From Nitrosopumilaceae archaeon (lineage in GTDB: Archaea; Thermoproteota; Nitrososphaeria; Nitrososphaerales; Nitrosopumilaceae): a DNA stretch of 64,000 nucleotides. Below the pieces are notes generated by a model. That model was given only the letters and a program-made list of their open reading frames with translations, did not search any database and was not told where the DNA came from. Made by a program: the position numbers and the translations under genes. The stretch's first letter is position 1; the number at the start of each line of letters is the position of its first letter. Of this stretch, positions 36,981 to 45,971 are shown one piece after another. Location of the stretch: NCBI GenBank assembly GCA_028279545.1, contig JANQNN010000008.1, positions 1-64,000 of the forward strand, read 5' to 3'.

Positions 36981-37024
36981 CTTCATTAAAGATTTTGAAA
37001 ATTTAATTAAAATTGTAATTTTAA

Positions 37025-37459
37025 TTAATTTGTTATAATATCCACAGAAACACTACCTCTTGTGTTTCCATTGGGATTAATTTTGATGGATACCTCTTGT
37101 TGATTTAGAATATGAATTGATTTTTTTCCATCATAATCCCATGTATAATATTCAGAAATACCTGTTTCATGTAGTGTGCCATTCAAAACGAAGTTCTCTG
37201 AAAACTCTATTTCATCTCCCATGATCGAAATGGTAAGATTTTGGGGGCTATCTCCATTAGGAACAAATCTAAAACTATACTCTCCTTCTTCAATAGTAAA
37301 TGTGTCAGAAAATATTCCATTTTTGTAAAGGCTTGGATCTGCTAAGGTAATATGAAAAATTACCTCATTTTTTTGGTCAGATGAATTTGATTGAGACCCA
37401 ATGATAACAATTGCAATTATAAAAATTACTATGGGAATAATAACAAGTTTTTTTTTCAT
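37025..37459 (-). CDS. Membrane-anchored beta-rich protein
   Basis: 144 residues. One N-terminal TM/signal anchor (about 4-22, IIGSQSN) followed by an extracytoplasmic beta-rich domain of about 115 residues. The segment FTIEEGEYSFRFVPNGDSPQ suggests a cupredoxin- or Ig-like sandwich, without copper ligands. Family not recognised. Confidence 0.55.
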   Translation of the reverse strand: MKKKLVIIPIVIFIIAIVIIGSQSNSSDQKNEVIFHITLADPSLYKNGIFSDTFTIEEGEYSFRFVPNGDSPQNLTISIMGDEIEFSENFVLNGTLHETGISEYYTWDYDGKKSIHILNQQEVSIKINPNGNTRGSVSVDIITN

Positions 37460-37560
37460 TCAGATAATGTATTTTTTCATTTTATAAAAATAAAATTCTA
37501 GCGATTCCTGGATTATTTTCTATTTCCTCCAATCGATTTAGTTAGTAAATTTTTATGCAC

Positions 37561-37578
37561 TGTAAAGGAATCTTTACA
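37561..37578. promoter_or_regulatory. Inverted repeat upstream of cdvB-like gene
   Basis: TGTAAAG-GAAT-CTTTACA, a perfect 7-bp pair ending 29 bases before the ATG at 37608, where the core promoter should lie. Candidate operator. Confidence 0.4.
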
Positions 37579-37607
37579 CCTGAAATTAAGTATTAACTTT
37601 AAGATTT

Positions 37608-38258
37608 ATGGTATTGACCCAATTACAAGATAAATGGAATAAACAAAACCAGCCTGGAATAGGTGAGAAAATTAGTGATGTAATTAAACCAAAAGGCGCA
37701 CTTAAACCTCGAGTACAAACTGCAATTAAAAAATTAAGATTACAAATATCCAAATTAGATAATATGTTGATCAAATTAAACGAAAGAGATGCCAAAATAT
37801 TCCAAAAAATTGTTGAGGCTACCCAGCAACATGATACCCAAACAAGTAGAGTTTTATCAAATGAATTAGCAGAGATTAGGAAAGTTACTAAAATTTTAGG
37901 GAGCGCAAGAATAGCGCTAGAACGAATTGAGCTAAGATTAACCACATTTAGTGATTTAGGAGACACTGTGGTTACCATTATGCCAACAATGGGACTTATG
38001 AAAAATCTAAAGTCCTCACTTGGAAAAGTAATGCCAGGTGCAGAACAAGAAATTGGTCAAATGGCAGACATGTTGGGTGGATTTATGACTGATAGTTTTA
38101 CTGGCGATGGTGCCTTTGGAATTGATGATTCAACAAATATGGAATCAGAAAAAATTCTACAAGAAGCAGCAGCGGTTGCAGAAAACTCTACAGGCGACTT
38201 GTTCCCATCAGTACCAACCTCAACAAAGTCGTCAGCAACCACTTCAAAATTTCTTTAA
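37608..38258 (+). CDS. cdvB: ESCRT-III-like CdvB-family protein
   Basis: 216 residues. The Snf7-type helical core spans about 30-150 (ALKPRVQTAIKKLRLQISKLD...LSNELAEIRKVTK), then a flexible Ser/Thr-rich tail. CdvB polymers constrict the neck during division in archaea with a Cdv system. The core is near-identical in plan to the paralog at 62528-63178. No winged-helix broken-tail or clear MIM motif is seen, so this may be an accessory CdvB. Convergent with a coiled-coil gene 21 bases away. Confidence 0.8.
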   Translation: MVLTQLQDKWNKQNQPGIGEKISDVIKPKGALKPRVQTAIKKLRLQISKLDNMLIKLNERDAKIFQKIVEATQQHDTQTSRVLSNELAEIRKVTKILGSARIALERIELRLTTFSDLGDTVVTIMPTMGLMKNLKSSLGKVMPGAEQEIGQMADMLGGFMTDSFTGDGAFGIDDSTNMESEKILQEAAAVAENSTGDLFPSVPTSTKSSATTSKFL

Positions 38259-38279
38259 TAATTCCTGTAAAATTTCAAT

Positions 38280-38780
38280 CTAAATTGTTTCTCTAGATTC
38301 TTTAATTCTCTTAATTCTATCGCCTTCATTGTCGACTATTTTGTCTATTCCTGACAATTTTTCTTTTAAACTGTTAACCAAAGTCCCTACTTCATCCGCC
38401 TCACTTTCTACTTCTTTTCGTTTTTGAGCTAACTCTTTTATTCCTTGATTTTCTTCATCAATGTAAGCACTAACTTTTTCTAGTTTTTCTTTCAAATTTT
38501 TTATATCAACGGATTCATCTTCAATATCTTTTTCTAAACCTGTTCTTTTATCCTTCAAATTTTTTATCATTAATCCTACATAATCAATTGCCTCGTCTAA
38601 CTTGGCACGTTTATTCATCAATTCTCCAATTCCTATTTCACTAGAACTCTCTGCAAGTGAAGATTCCACAATTGATTCCTCTGGTTCTCTGACTTCAGGT
38701 TCTACTTCCTCTGGTTCTCTGACTTCAGATTCTCGTTCTTTAACCTCTTCTCCACCCTTGTCCTTGAACCTGTCAAACAA
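38280..38780 (-). CDS. Acidic coiled-coil protein
   Basis: 166 residues. An acidic N-terminus holds a 10-residue tandem repeat (EVREPEE-type, DNA period 30 at 38676-38698 and 38706-38728). Residues 55-166 are a near-continuous coiled coil (RAKLDEAIDYVGLMIKNLKDKR...). No catalytic motif. Its position opposite the cdvB-like gene makes a role with ESCRT-III filaments possible, by context only. Confidence 0.55.
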   Translation of the reverse strand: MFDRFKDKGGEEVKERESEVREPEEVEPEVREPEESIVESSLAESSSEIGIGELMNKRAKLDEAIDYVGLMIKNLKDKRTGLEKDIEDESVDIKNLKEKLEKVSAYIDEENQGIKELAQKRKEVESEADEVGTLVNSLKEKLSGIDKIVDNEGDRIKRIKESRETI

Positions 38781-39264
38781 TTTACCTTATAATTAGAAAA
38801 TATGAATAAAAAGTTATTCAGTGTTCTCAAATCTGGTTTATTTCGGGAACTTCTTGAATTTCTTTAAATCAAACATGACCCTGAGGGAAAAAGAGGAAAT
38901 CAAAGACTAAGATATCTTCGCTAAATGATTTTTCTAGAGATATTTTCTTTAATTTTTCAATTTGGGAGGTTTTTTCTCAGTTTTTTAGGAAAAGAAAGTG
39001 AAACGGCCCGTTCCTTATATACAAAAAAGAACAAAAAAAGAAGAAAAAGTTGAACTTTTTCAAAAAATTCTTGTTTTGATTTTTTTTAAAAATTTTAGGA
39101 AATTTTAAAAAAAATTCTAGGCACAAAAAAATTAGGGAATCTAGTCTCCCGCAATGAAAATCCCAAGAATTTTGGGTTTTTTTGGATGAAATTGGTGTTC
39201 CGCTTTGCGTTCCGCTTTGGAGTTTCAGAAGATTCCTCATAAACAAACTGTTTCTATACTAAGC
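38781..39264. other. 484-base gene-free stretch
   Basis: No convincing gene. It is low-complexity A/T with a 9-bp perfect inverted repeat at 39043-39061 (GAAAAAGTT-G-AACTTTTTC) and a 12-base tandem repeat at 39197-39220. A minus-strand open frame (38977-39246) is rich in F and K and has no start signal, so I treat it as chance. Confidence 0.5.
39197..39220 (+). repeat. 12-base tandem repeat upstream of winged-helix gene
   Basis: GTTCCGCTTTGC followed directly by GTTCCGCTTTGG. It is GC-richer than its surroundings and ends 44 bases before the ATG at 39265, where an activator could bind upstream of a TATA-like CATAAAC at 39239. Confidence 0.45.
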
Positions 39265-39552
39265 ATGTCAAAACAACAATACAGGTCCGAAATGGGCATA
39301 ATGGGTGATATTCTTGACGTAACCGCAAATGGCGGACGTGAAGGAATCATTATATCTGCGATATCTCGCAAAGCCAACCTTTCTCACTATGCAGTCTTGG
39401 ATAAATGTGAGAAATTGGTAGAAGCTGGCTTAGTAGAGTCTGTCAAAAATGATAGAAATAGAGTCTTTTTAATTACTGAAAAAGGACTTGAATTTTTCCA
39501 GGAATTCAAAAGATTCCAGGGACTCGTAGAGAGCATGAATTTAAGGTATTAA
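39265..39552 (+). CDS. Winged-helix transcription regulator
   Basis: 95 residues from ATG 39265 (MSKQQYRSEMG); an upstream in-frame TTG (39205) lies in the tandem repeat and is less likely. Helix-turn-helix IISAISRKANLSHYAVLDKCEKLVEAGL and wing RNRVFLITEKGLEFF. This type of short archaeal wHTH controls adjacent genes. Followed by the membrane sensor gene after 3 bases. Confidence 0.75.
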   Translation: MSKQQYRSEMGIMGDILDVTANGGREGIIISAISRKANLSHYAVLDKCEKLVEAGLVESVKNDRNRVFLITEKGLEFFQEFKRFQGLVESMNLRY

Positions 39553-39555
39553 CCA

Positions 39556-40584
39556 TTGAACGCCACAATCGAGCCATTTCATAGGAAAGAAACTCTTGTA
39601 GACGATGGAATGCTTTTTGTAAGGACGGAAGGTATCCTCAATACAATGATTAAGGTCCCAATATTGCTTGCGGGTTTAGTCATTATTGCGATCGGATTAC
39701 CATTTCAAGCCTCAGCCAGCTCTACTAGAACTCTAGATTTAACAATGTATTCTGATGGGTCTACACACATATCCTCTCAGATAGATGTTGATCCACTATC
39801 TCCTGATTTTGAACTTGAACTATTTGGCCCATCAGTTGATAATTTTGTCACTGTAGGGGAAGATGGATTCTTACTTTCAAGTGAGATTAATGGAACCAAG
39901 GCTTTTATCGAAACTTTTGGCTCCTCAAGTATTACTGTAGATTATGATATTCATGATTTAATTTCTAAAGAGGGTCGGGTTTGGACTTTCTCATTTAATG
40001 CTACCTCGGATTATTCCGTTGTAATGCCTTCAAATTCAATTATTGTGGGAATGAGTACTATTCCAAAAAATATGGAACTAATTGAGGAACAAACCAAATT
40101 AGAATTATCCAGTGGTCCAGCCGAAATAAATTACATACTTGAGGCACCATCAAACCCAATTGATACTCCCCCAATAGACCCCAATAGACCAGGGGAAGAT
40201 TACACCATACCAATTATCTTAGGTGGCTTAATTGCTGCAGGAGCTGTAGGTGCGTCAATAATTTTTAAAAGAACAAAAACAAAATCCTCAATTTCTATTC
40301 AAGAGGAAACCACCAAAAACGTAATAAAAAAAGAGTTTGCTGATCCTCAAGAAATTTTTGATTTTGTTCCTGATATGCGTGAAGATGATAAAAAAATTGT
40401 TCAATTTATTTCTGAAAGTGGTGGGCAGGTATTTGAAAGTGAATTAAGAAAAAAATTTGTGCAGCCCCGCACAACTATGTGGAGAGCTGTAAAAAGATTA
40501 GAACGATTGGGAGTTATTGAAATTACTAAAAAAGACCTGCAAAATCTTGTAATTTTGAAGAAAGACTTGGAGGAGGAAGAATGA
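39556..40584 (+). CDS. Transmembrane one-component regulator (outside domain, TM, winged helix)
   Basis: 342 residues from TTG. A signal-like segment begins only at Met31 (ATG 39646: MIKVPILLAGLVIIAIG), so the true start may be 39646 or 39610. Then an extracytoplasmic beta-rich domain (about 55-200), a TM segment (about 217-236), and a cytoplasmic winged helix (about 275-340: FESELRKKFVQPRTTMWRAVKRLERLG). It would couple an outside signal directly to DNA. Part of a three-gene operon. Confidence 0.7.
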   Translation: MNATIEPFHRKETLVDDGMLFVRTEGILNTMIKVPILLAGLVIIAIGLPFQASASSTRTLDLTMYSDGSTHISSQIDVDPLSPDFELELFGPSVDNFVTVGEDGFLLSSEINGTKAFIETFGSSSITVDYDIHDLISKEGRVWTFSFNATSDYSVVMPSNSIIVGMSTIPKNMELIEEQTKLELSSGPAEINYILEAPSNPIDTPPIDPNRPGEDYTIPIILGGLIAAGAVGASIIFKRTKTKSSISIQEETTKNVIKKEFADPQEIFDFVPDMREDDKKIVQFISESGGQVFESELRKKFVQPRTTMWRAVKRLERLGVIEITKKDLQNLVILKKDLEEEE

Positions 40585-41576
40585 AACCAATAACAATATT
40601 TTCAATAATAATTTTATCAACTGCTTTAATTCTTGGAGCAACCACAAATACCGCATTTGCCCAAGATGACCCATCTATTTTAAGTAAAATAGCCAAACGC
40701 GCACAAGAAAAAATTCAAAACCAAATTACTAATTTTACATCTGATGAAACAAAAACGCTATTCGAAGATGGTAAGAAAGGAATACTAGCTCTGGAAACTG
40801 CTTTATCAAATGAAGATTTAGCCTTGGCAAAACAAGAATTTCTTTCTACAATGAAGATATTTGCCCAAGTCTCTCATCAATTAGCTTCAAATCAATCTTC
40901 ACAAATTGAACCAAGTACAAATCCAACCACTCTTGACCCATCAAATGATCTTCTTAGGATGAAAAGTTATGTTACTAGTTTAAAAGCAGTTGCAGAAAAT
41001 CACAATTCAACTGTAGAGTTTTCTCCTCTAGATAAATTATTTACAATTGCAAATGCCCAGATAAAAAGCCATCAGTATGCTAAAGCAACTAACACAATTC
41101 AAGAAATCAAAAACACGATAGTGCAACTAAATGAGGAGCTTCGAACTCAAACATCACAGCAAGAATCAAATCGTGCGCAGATTTTTGCCAATAAGTACCT
41201 TCAACAAATAGATAGAATACTTGACCATGGAAAGAAAACAGGGATGAGTGAGGAAATAGTATTGAAATTAGAAAACGCCAAAGAAAGTTTACTTTTGGCT
41301 CTGTCTCCTGCAGACATAATTAAAGAAGTGAGAAATATTCTTTTAATTCAAAATCAGTTTGGAATATCAGAAACTAATCTTTTAGATCTAAGAATTTCAA
41401 ATAGCGAACAAAAAATTCTTGAAATATCAAACTCAGGACAATTTACCCAAAACACCATACAGGGAATGAATAAGAATATTGAAACTATAAAAAACCATAT
41501 GGATAAACAAGAGTTTGAACAGGCAAGTGAATTACTAAAAGCCCTAGAAACAATTCTTGAAAAAATTAAAGTTTAG
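40581..41576 (+). CDS. Secreted helical protein
   Basis: 331 residues. Signal peptide 1-27 (NTAFAQ). The rest is almost all alpha-helix with coiled-coil character and several Gln/Asn-rich stretches. It overlaps the membrane-regulator gene by 4 bases (ATGA), so the two are translationally coupled; it could be the sensor's periplasmic partner. Family not recognised. Confidence 0.65.
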   Translation: MKPITIFSIIILSTALILGATTNTAFAQDDPSILSKIAKRAQEKIQNQITNFTSDETKTLFEDGKKGILALETALSNEDLALAKQEFLSTMKIFAQVSHQLASNQSSQIEPSTNPTTLDPSNDLLRMKSYVTSLKAVAENHNSTVEFSPLDKLFTIANAQIKSHQYAKATNTIQEIKNTIVQLNEELRTQTSQQESNRAQIFANKYLQQIDRILDHGKKTGMSEEIVLKLENAKESLLLALSPADIIKEVRNILLIQNQFGISETNLLDLRISNSEQKILEISNSGQFTQNTIQGMNKNIETIKNHMDKQEFEQASELLKALETILEKIKV

Positions 41577-41623
41577 TTAACAACTATCAATAACTTCATA
41601 TACATTTTCAAAACACCAAGGTC

Positions 41624-41818
41624 ATGGCTTCCAAAGCAATCAGTGTTGGGGTAGGTATTCCTATGATTATTGTTGGTGCATTAATGGCATGGTTGTGGGC
41701 ACCTATGGAGGTTGAACTCCAAAGTACAGTTGAATTTGTTGGAAGTTTAATAGGGATTTTAGGAGTAATATTTTTTATTGCTGGTTTGTTCTATGCCAAA
41801 GAACCCGTTATGCATTAA
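41624..41818 (+). CDS. Small membrane protein, 2 TM segments
   Basis: 64 residues, hydrophobic at about 5-25 and 35-57, with MEVELQ between. Follows the three-gene operon by 47 bases. No family recognised. Confidence 0.6.
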   Translation: MASKAISVGVGIPMIIVGALMAWLWAPMEVELQSTVEFVGSLIGILGVIFFIAGLFYAKEPVMH

Positions 41819-41858
41819 AGCCTATTGAATAAATAATGAAAAAAAATAGTACTATTAC

Positions 41859-42572
41859 TTGAAAGTAAGATTATTTGAAATATTTACATCCATTGAAGGG
41901 GAAGGTATTCTTTATGGCACAAAAACCCTTTTCGTAAGATTAGCAGGTTGCCCATTTTCTTGTTTTTATTGTGATACTATTGAATCATTACCACTTGATT
42001 CAGGAACAGAATATGAAATTCAAGAAGCATGTAAATTAATCAATTCAAATTTAAAAAAACAAACTTACAAAGTAAATTTTACTGGTGGAGATCCCTTAAT
42101 CCAACATGAAGCAGTTGCAAAATTAGCAGAATATGTTCAAAATAAAAAAATTCTAACTTACCTTGAATCTTCTTGTTTTGATTCAAATAGATTTAATCAT
42201 GTTTTGCCATTTTTTGATATTATTAAAATTGAATTTAAAACAAAAGATTCAAAATTTGTTGATTCTAAACATTACCAAACATTAATTGAAAATGCAATAG
42301 AGTGTCTAAGATCTGCAGTATCAACAAAAAAAACAACTTACATCAAGATTGTTGTAAGCTCAAAAACAGATGTAAAAGATTTTTCTAATTTGATTAGAAA
42401 TATTTTTGACTCCATTACAAAGGAGCAAATAGATGGTTTTATCATACAACCAACATATGGAATTAAAGAACCTTCGTTGGAACTTTTACTAGATCTCTAC
42501 GATATCGTGTATCCTTATTATGTTGATGTGAAAGTAGTTCCTCAGCTCCATAAGTTCATAGGGGCTCCATGA
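41859..42572 (+). CDS. queE: 7-carboxy-7-deazaguanine synthase
   Basis: 237 residues from TTG 41859, which stands 26 bases after an AATAAATAA box. Radical SAM motif is GCPFSCFYCDT (CxxxCxxC), with an FTGGDPL glycine motif. It converts 6-carboxytetrahydropterin to CDG on the route to archaeosine. folE follows, and queC lies 1.3 kb away on the other strand. Confidence 0.92.
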   Translation: MKVRLFEIFTSIEGEGILYGTKTLFVRLAGCPFSCFYCDTIESLPLDSGTEYEIQEACKLINSNLKKQTYKVNFTGGDPLIQHEAVAKLAEYVQNKKILTYLESSCFDSNRFNHVLPFFDIIKIEFKTKDSKFVDSKHYQTLIENAIECLRSAVSTKKTTYIKIVVSSKTDVKDFSNLIRNIFDSITKEQIDGFIIQPTYGIKEPSLELLLDLYDIVYPYYVDVKVVPQLHKFIGAP

Positions 42573-42636
42573 AATTATCACTAGTTAAGTAACTAGATTA
42601 GGTTCAAATACTAGAAAAAAGCCCTGAGAGTATAAA

Positions 42637-43194
42637 ATGGACAATGAACGGGTAAAAAAACTGGTAAGGGAATTAATTATAGAAATTGGGGAGGATCCCA
42701 CTCGCGAGGGACTTAAAGACACCCCAGAACGAATAGCGAATATGTATGGAGAAATATTTGGTGGATACGAATCTTCTTCAGAGTTATCAGTACAGTTTTC
42801 TGAAGATTCTGATACCGTTGTTGCAAGAGATATCCAATTTTATTCTATGTGTGAACACCATATGTTACCATTTTTTGGAAAGATCCATATTGCCTATTCT
42901 CCAAATGGGAGAGTTTTTGGAATTTCAAAATTAATAAGATTAGTAGAAAAATATTCAAAACGATTACAAATTCAAGAACGAGTAACAAAGAATATTGCTG
43001 ATGAATTATTTGCTCAAGGAGTAAAGGGAGTTGTGGTAGTAGCAGAAGCTGAACATCTATGTATGAAAATGAGAGGTGTCCGAAACGATGCAACCTTATC
43101 TTCTGTTGCTTATAGAGGAATATATGAAAATAAAGAGGAAAAAGAAAATATTATGGCCATGATACGAAAAAGTACCTCTAATTCTTTATTTTAA
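42637..43194 (+). CDS. folE: GTP cyclohydrolase I (FolE type)
   Basis: 185 residues. Zinc and catalytic motifs are intact: FYSMCEHHMLPFFG and EAEHLCMKMRGV. It makes dihydroneopterin triphosphate from GTP, the entry to 7-deazaguanine (and pterin) synthesis. A FolE1-type enzyme, unlike the MptA of many archaea. Lies 64 bases after queE. Confidence 0.95.
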   Translation: MDNERVKKLVRELIIEIGEDPTREGLKDTPERIANMYGEIFGGYESSSELSVQFSEDSDTVVARDIQFYSMCEHHMLPFFGKIHIAYSPNGRVFGISKLIRLVEKYSKRLQIQERVTKNIADELFAQGVKGVVVVAEAEHLCMKMRGVRNDATLSSVAYRGIYENKEEKENIMAMIRKSTSNSLF

Positions 43195-43234
43195 AACCTG
43201 AAAAATTAAATATTCAGAGTTTTGCACAAACCCT

Positions 43235-43486
43235 ATGGTTGCTCATGATAATATCCATATCCCTAAGGAATCATTTCCATCGTGGATATGGTATGTCATA
43301 GAAGTAAGTATAGTAATTGTAATTTCTTTTGCTATTTCGTTTAAGGTAGCTGAATCCTTTGAAGAAGTTACACCTGAAGTTGGAAATTGGATTTTAACTG
43401 GTACCTTTGGAGCATGCTTTTTGGTATGGTTTATTATTATTAGAGGCCTTATTCTCAAAAAGAAAATTCTTGGAAATCGATACTAA
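43235..43486 (+). CDS. Small membrane protein, 2 TM segments
   Basis: 83 residues. Hydrophobic spans at about 16-35 and 50-72, with the acidic loop SFEEVTPEVGN between them. Convergent with queC, 2 bases apart. Family not recognised. Confidence 0.6.
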   Translation: MVAHDNIHIPKESFPSWIWYVIEVSIVIVISFAISFKVAESFEEVTPEVGNWILTGTFGACFLVWFIIIRGLILKKKILGNRY

Positions 43487-43488
43487 AA

Positions 43489-44163
43489 TCAATGTAAATA
43501 TTTGGTTTTGTCTATTATAGATGATTTCAAAAAAGCTAATTTTCTATTATTACACGATTCACAAACACCACAATGAAATTTTCCATTAGAGTAACAACTC
43601 CAAGTTTTGAAAATAGAATCTCCAATAGTTTTAAAACCCATTTTCAACAAATCACTCTTGGAAAGTTCTTCCTTAAAGGGAGACCAAATTTCAATTCTTT
43701 TTCGTAATCCTGTTTTGATACCGTCAATTTCCCCTTGGTTTAATGAAGATTCTAGCTTTTTTGCAAAATTTGGTCTACAGTCGGGGTAATTTTTGTCACC
43801 TGTATGAGCACCATAAGCTACTAGTGTTGCATTTTGGGTAAATGCCCAAGCTGTTGCAATTGATAGAAAAACAGCGTTTCTAATTGGGACAACAATAGAA
43901 TAATCAAATTCACTTGGGATTTTTCTTTTTTTGCTAGTTAATACATTAGAATCTCCATACAATTCTTTCATAAAACCTATATCAACTACTTTATGTTTTT
44001 TAAAACCTAATTTTTTTGAAAAGGATTTAGCTGTTCTAATTTCTTTATCGGCCTTTTGGCCATAGGAAAATGAAATTCCATAGAGTTGATATTTTGATTT
44101 TAAATAACTTGCAGCACAAACTGAATCTACTCCACCACTAAAAACTACAACTGCTTTTTTCAT
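43489..44163 (-). CDS. queC: 7-cyano-7-deazaguanine synthase
   Basis: 224 residues. PP-loop SGGVDS at residue 10 and the zinc site CYSNGKFHCGVCESC near the C-terminus. It makes preQ0 from CDG with ATP and ammonia; preQ0 is the archaeosine base precursor. Confidence 0.94.
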   Translation of the reverse strand: MKKAVVVFSGGVDSVCAASYLKSKYQLYGISFSYGQKADKEIRTAKSFSKKLGFKKHKVVDIGFMKELYGDSNVLTSKKRKIPSEFDYSIVVPIRNAVFLSIATAWAFTQNATLVAYGAHTGDKNYPDCRPNFAKKLESSLNQGEIDGIKTGLRKRIEIWSPFKEELSKSDLLKMGFKTIGDSIFKTWSCYSNGKFHCGVCESCNNRKLAFLKSSIIDKTKYLH

Positions 44164-44177
44164 AAATTATCACCAAA

Positions 44178-45101
44178 TTATTTCTTAATTTTAGCTCCAA
44201 CACTTGGTTTACAAATAATGGTTTGACATTCTAATTTTGCAGATTCAAACCCTTTTGTCATAGCTTGACTGATTTTTTCAAGGTTTTTGGAATTTTTTGA
44301 AAATGCAATAACAGAAGGGCCAGCCCCACTAATGGTCACCCCAAAAGCTCCTGCTTTTAATGCATTTTTTTTAACTGCAGAAAATCCAGGTATCATATGT
44401 TTTCTGGCAGGTTCAATTATTACATCTTTTATTGATTTTCCAATTAATTCAGAATCCTTATTCATAAACCCGACCACAATTGTGGATGCATTTGAAAGGT
44501 TTGAAATACTAGATGATAGATCAATTTTTTTTGGAATTACACTTCGTGATACCTTTGTTTTCTTTTTTGGAACCTTTAGTTTTGGGACTGCTATACACAT
44601 TCTAAGGTCGCTCGGCGGTTTAATTTTGATAATTTCTAATGGGCTTGTTTTTACAATTACAAACCCGCCAAGAACCGAGGCAGCTACATTATCATAATGA
44701 ATTGATCCCGCACTGGCTTTTTCCCCTATTCCTGCAAATTCTACTAGTAAGTTTTCATTTAAACCCAAATTGTACAGTTTATCAAAAGCTACGGCCGAAG
44801 CTGCTGCTGAGGCAGCACTACTTCCTAATCCAAATCCAGCGGGAACATTTTTTTTAATTTTTATTTCAATTCCATCTTTTGTTTTAAATTTTTTAATCAT
44901 AGTTTTTACAACAAGCCCCGAGGTATTTTTATCAGGATTTTTTGGAATATCATCATCAGTTACTATTTTTACACCCTTTGTTTTTTTCTTAGTTAGAGTA
45001 ATTTCGTCATAAAAGGCGTTGACCGCTAAACCAAAAACATCAAAACCTGGACCTAAATTAGCAGTTGATGAAGGTGCTGCAACAGTAATTGTAGAAGTCA
45101 T
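44178..45101 (-). CDS. thrB: Homoserine kinase
   Basis: 307 residues, GHMP kinase. N-terminal SSTANLGPGFDVFGLA, ATP loop PAGFGLGSSAASAAA, and C-terminal GVTISGAGPSVIAF match ThrB. Feeds threonine synthesis. Stands 14 bases upstream of queC and one base after the GPN-loop gene, so a three-gene run is likely. Confidence 0.93.
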   Translation of the reverse strand: MTSTITVAAPSSTANLGPGFDVFGLAVNAFYDEITLTKKKTKGVKIVTDDDIPKNPDKNTSGLVVKTMIKKFKTKDGIEIKIKKNVPAGFGLGSSAASAAASAVAFDKLYNLGLNENLLVEFAGIGEKASAGSIHYDNVAASVLGGFVIVKTSPLEIIKIKPPSDLRMCIAVPKLKVPKKKTKVSRSVIPKKIDLSSSISNLSNASTIVVGFMNKDSELIGKSIKDVIIEPARKHMIPGFSAVKKNALKAGAFGVTISGAGPSVIAFSKNSKNLEKISQAMTKGFESAKLECQTIICKPSVGAKIKK

Positions 45102-45911
45102 TTAATCTTCTACCTCTTCGCCTAAATTAAGAATTCTGCTTAAAGCCCCTTCAAGATTTACTAACCCGGTTCCTGTGGTGTTTGATACAGGTATTAGTCC
45201 TTGTGCAAAACCACTAAGATTTAACCCTCGTAAAATATTAGAAATTAAAGAATAAGATTCCCCATCTGTATCCCTGGCAATAGCATTTTCCAACGTTTTG
45301 ATGTTACTTGACCACTCAATAATGTCTTTTAGTTTTGAACCAATAACATCAGTTTTGGAAATTATGTTTAATGTAGGTAAATGCATCCTTAACCTAATTG
45401 ATGTTGCCAAAAGAGCAATTGAAACAAAATTTATTGGAGTTGTAATTAGAGAACCATCAAACAAAAAAATACTCGTTTTTTCCTCACTTGAAAGATTTTC
45501 AATAATAAAACTGCCGCTAGACCTATAAGCAAATAATTCAATTTGGCCTGGTGTATCAACCAACAAATAATCTGGATTTACTCTTTCAGTCTCATTTCTT
45601 ATATCATCAATTTTTGATGCAATTAGATCATTTGCCATTATTAGGGCCCCATTTGGTCCCAAGTCATATTCCTTCATTATTGATACAATATCGATATAGT
45701 CTCTAACATCAACATCACAGGTATAGGGAAGGCTCTCCACACCAGGATCTAGGTTCAATACGGCAGCAAAGGCACCATTTTGTGTATAATATTCATACAA
45801 TTTTGAAGAAAGTAGAGATTTACCTGCCCCAGCAGTACCCGTTACAAAAATTGTTTTCAATATGGTCTCCATTTCTTTTTTTAGCTTATATTTCAAACTA
45901 GAAGTAGGCAC
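45102..45911 (-). CDS. GPN-loop GTPase
   Basis: 269 residues from GTG 45911, or about 256 from ATG 45872 (METILKTIFVTG). P-loop GTAGAGKS, the GPN motif in DLGPNGALI, DTPGQIE and SKTD are the G-motifs of the Npa3/Gpn family, which assemble RNA polymerase in eukaryotes. Dimerises on GTP binding. Adjacent to thrB. Confidence 0.9.
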   Translation of the reverse strand: MPTSSLKYKLKKEMETILKTIFVTGTAGAGKSLLSSKLYEYYTQNGAFAAVLNLDPGVESLPYTCDVDVRDYIDIVSIMKEYDLGPNGALIMANDLIASKIDDIRNETERVNPDYLLVDTPGQIELFAYRSSGSFIIENLSSEEKTSIFLFDGSLITTPINFVSIALLATSIRLRMHLPTLNIISKTDVIGSKLKDIIEWSSNIKTLENAIARDTDGESYSLISNILRGLNLSGFAQGLIPVSNTTGTGLVNLEGALSRILNLGEEVED

Positions 45912-45971
45912 AAAATTTTAGTCAGCAAATTGTATCAACTTTCATATTTGAATTCCTAAAATTTTTTTCAA

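Noticed and set aside
38977-39246. 89-aa minus-strand frame
   Set aside because: Low-complexity F/K/N composition from A/T runs, no family features, overlaps the promoter of the wHTH gene.
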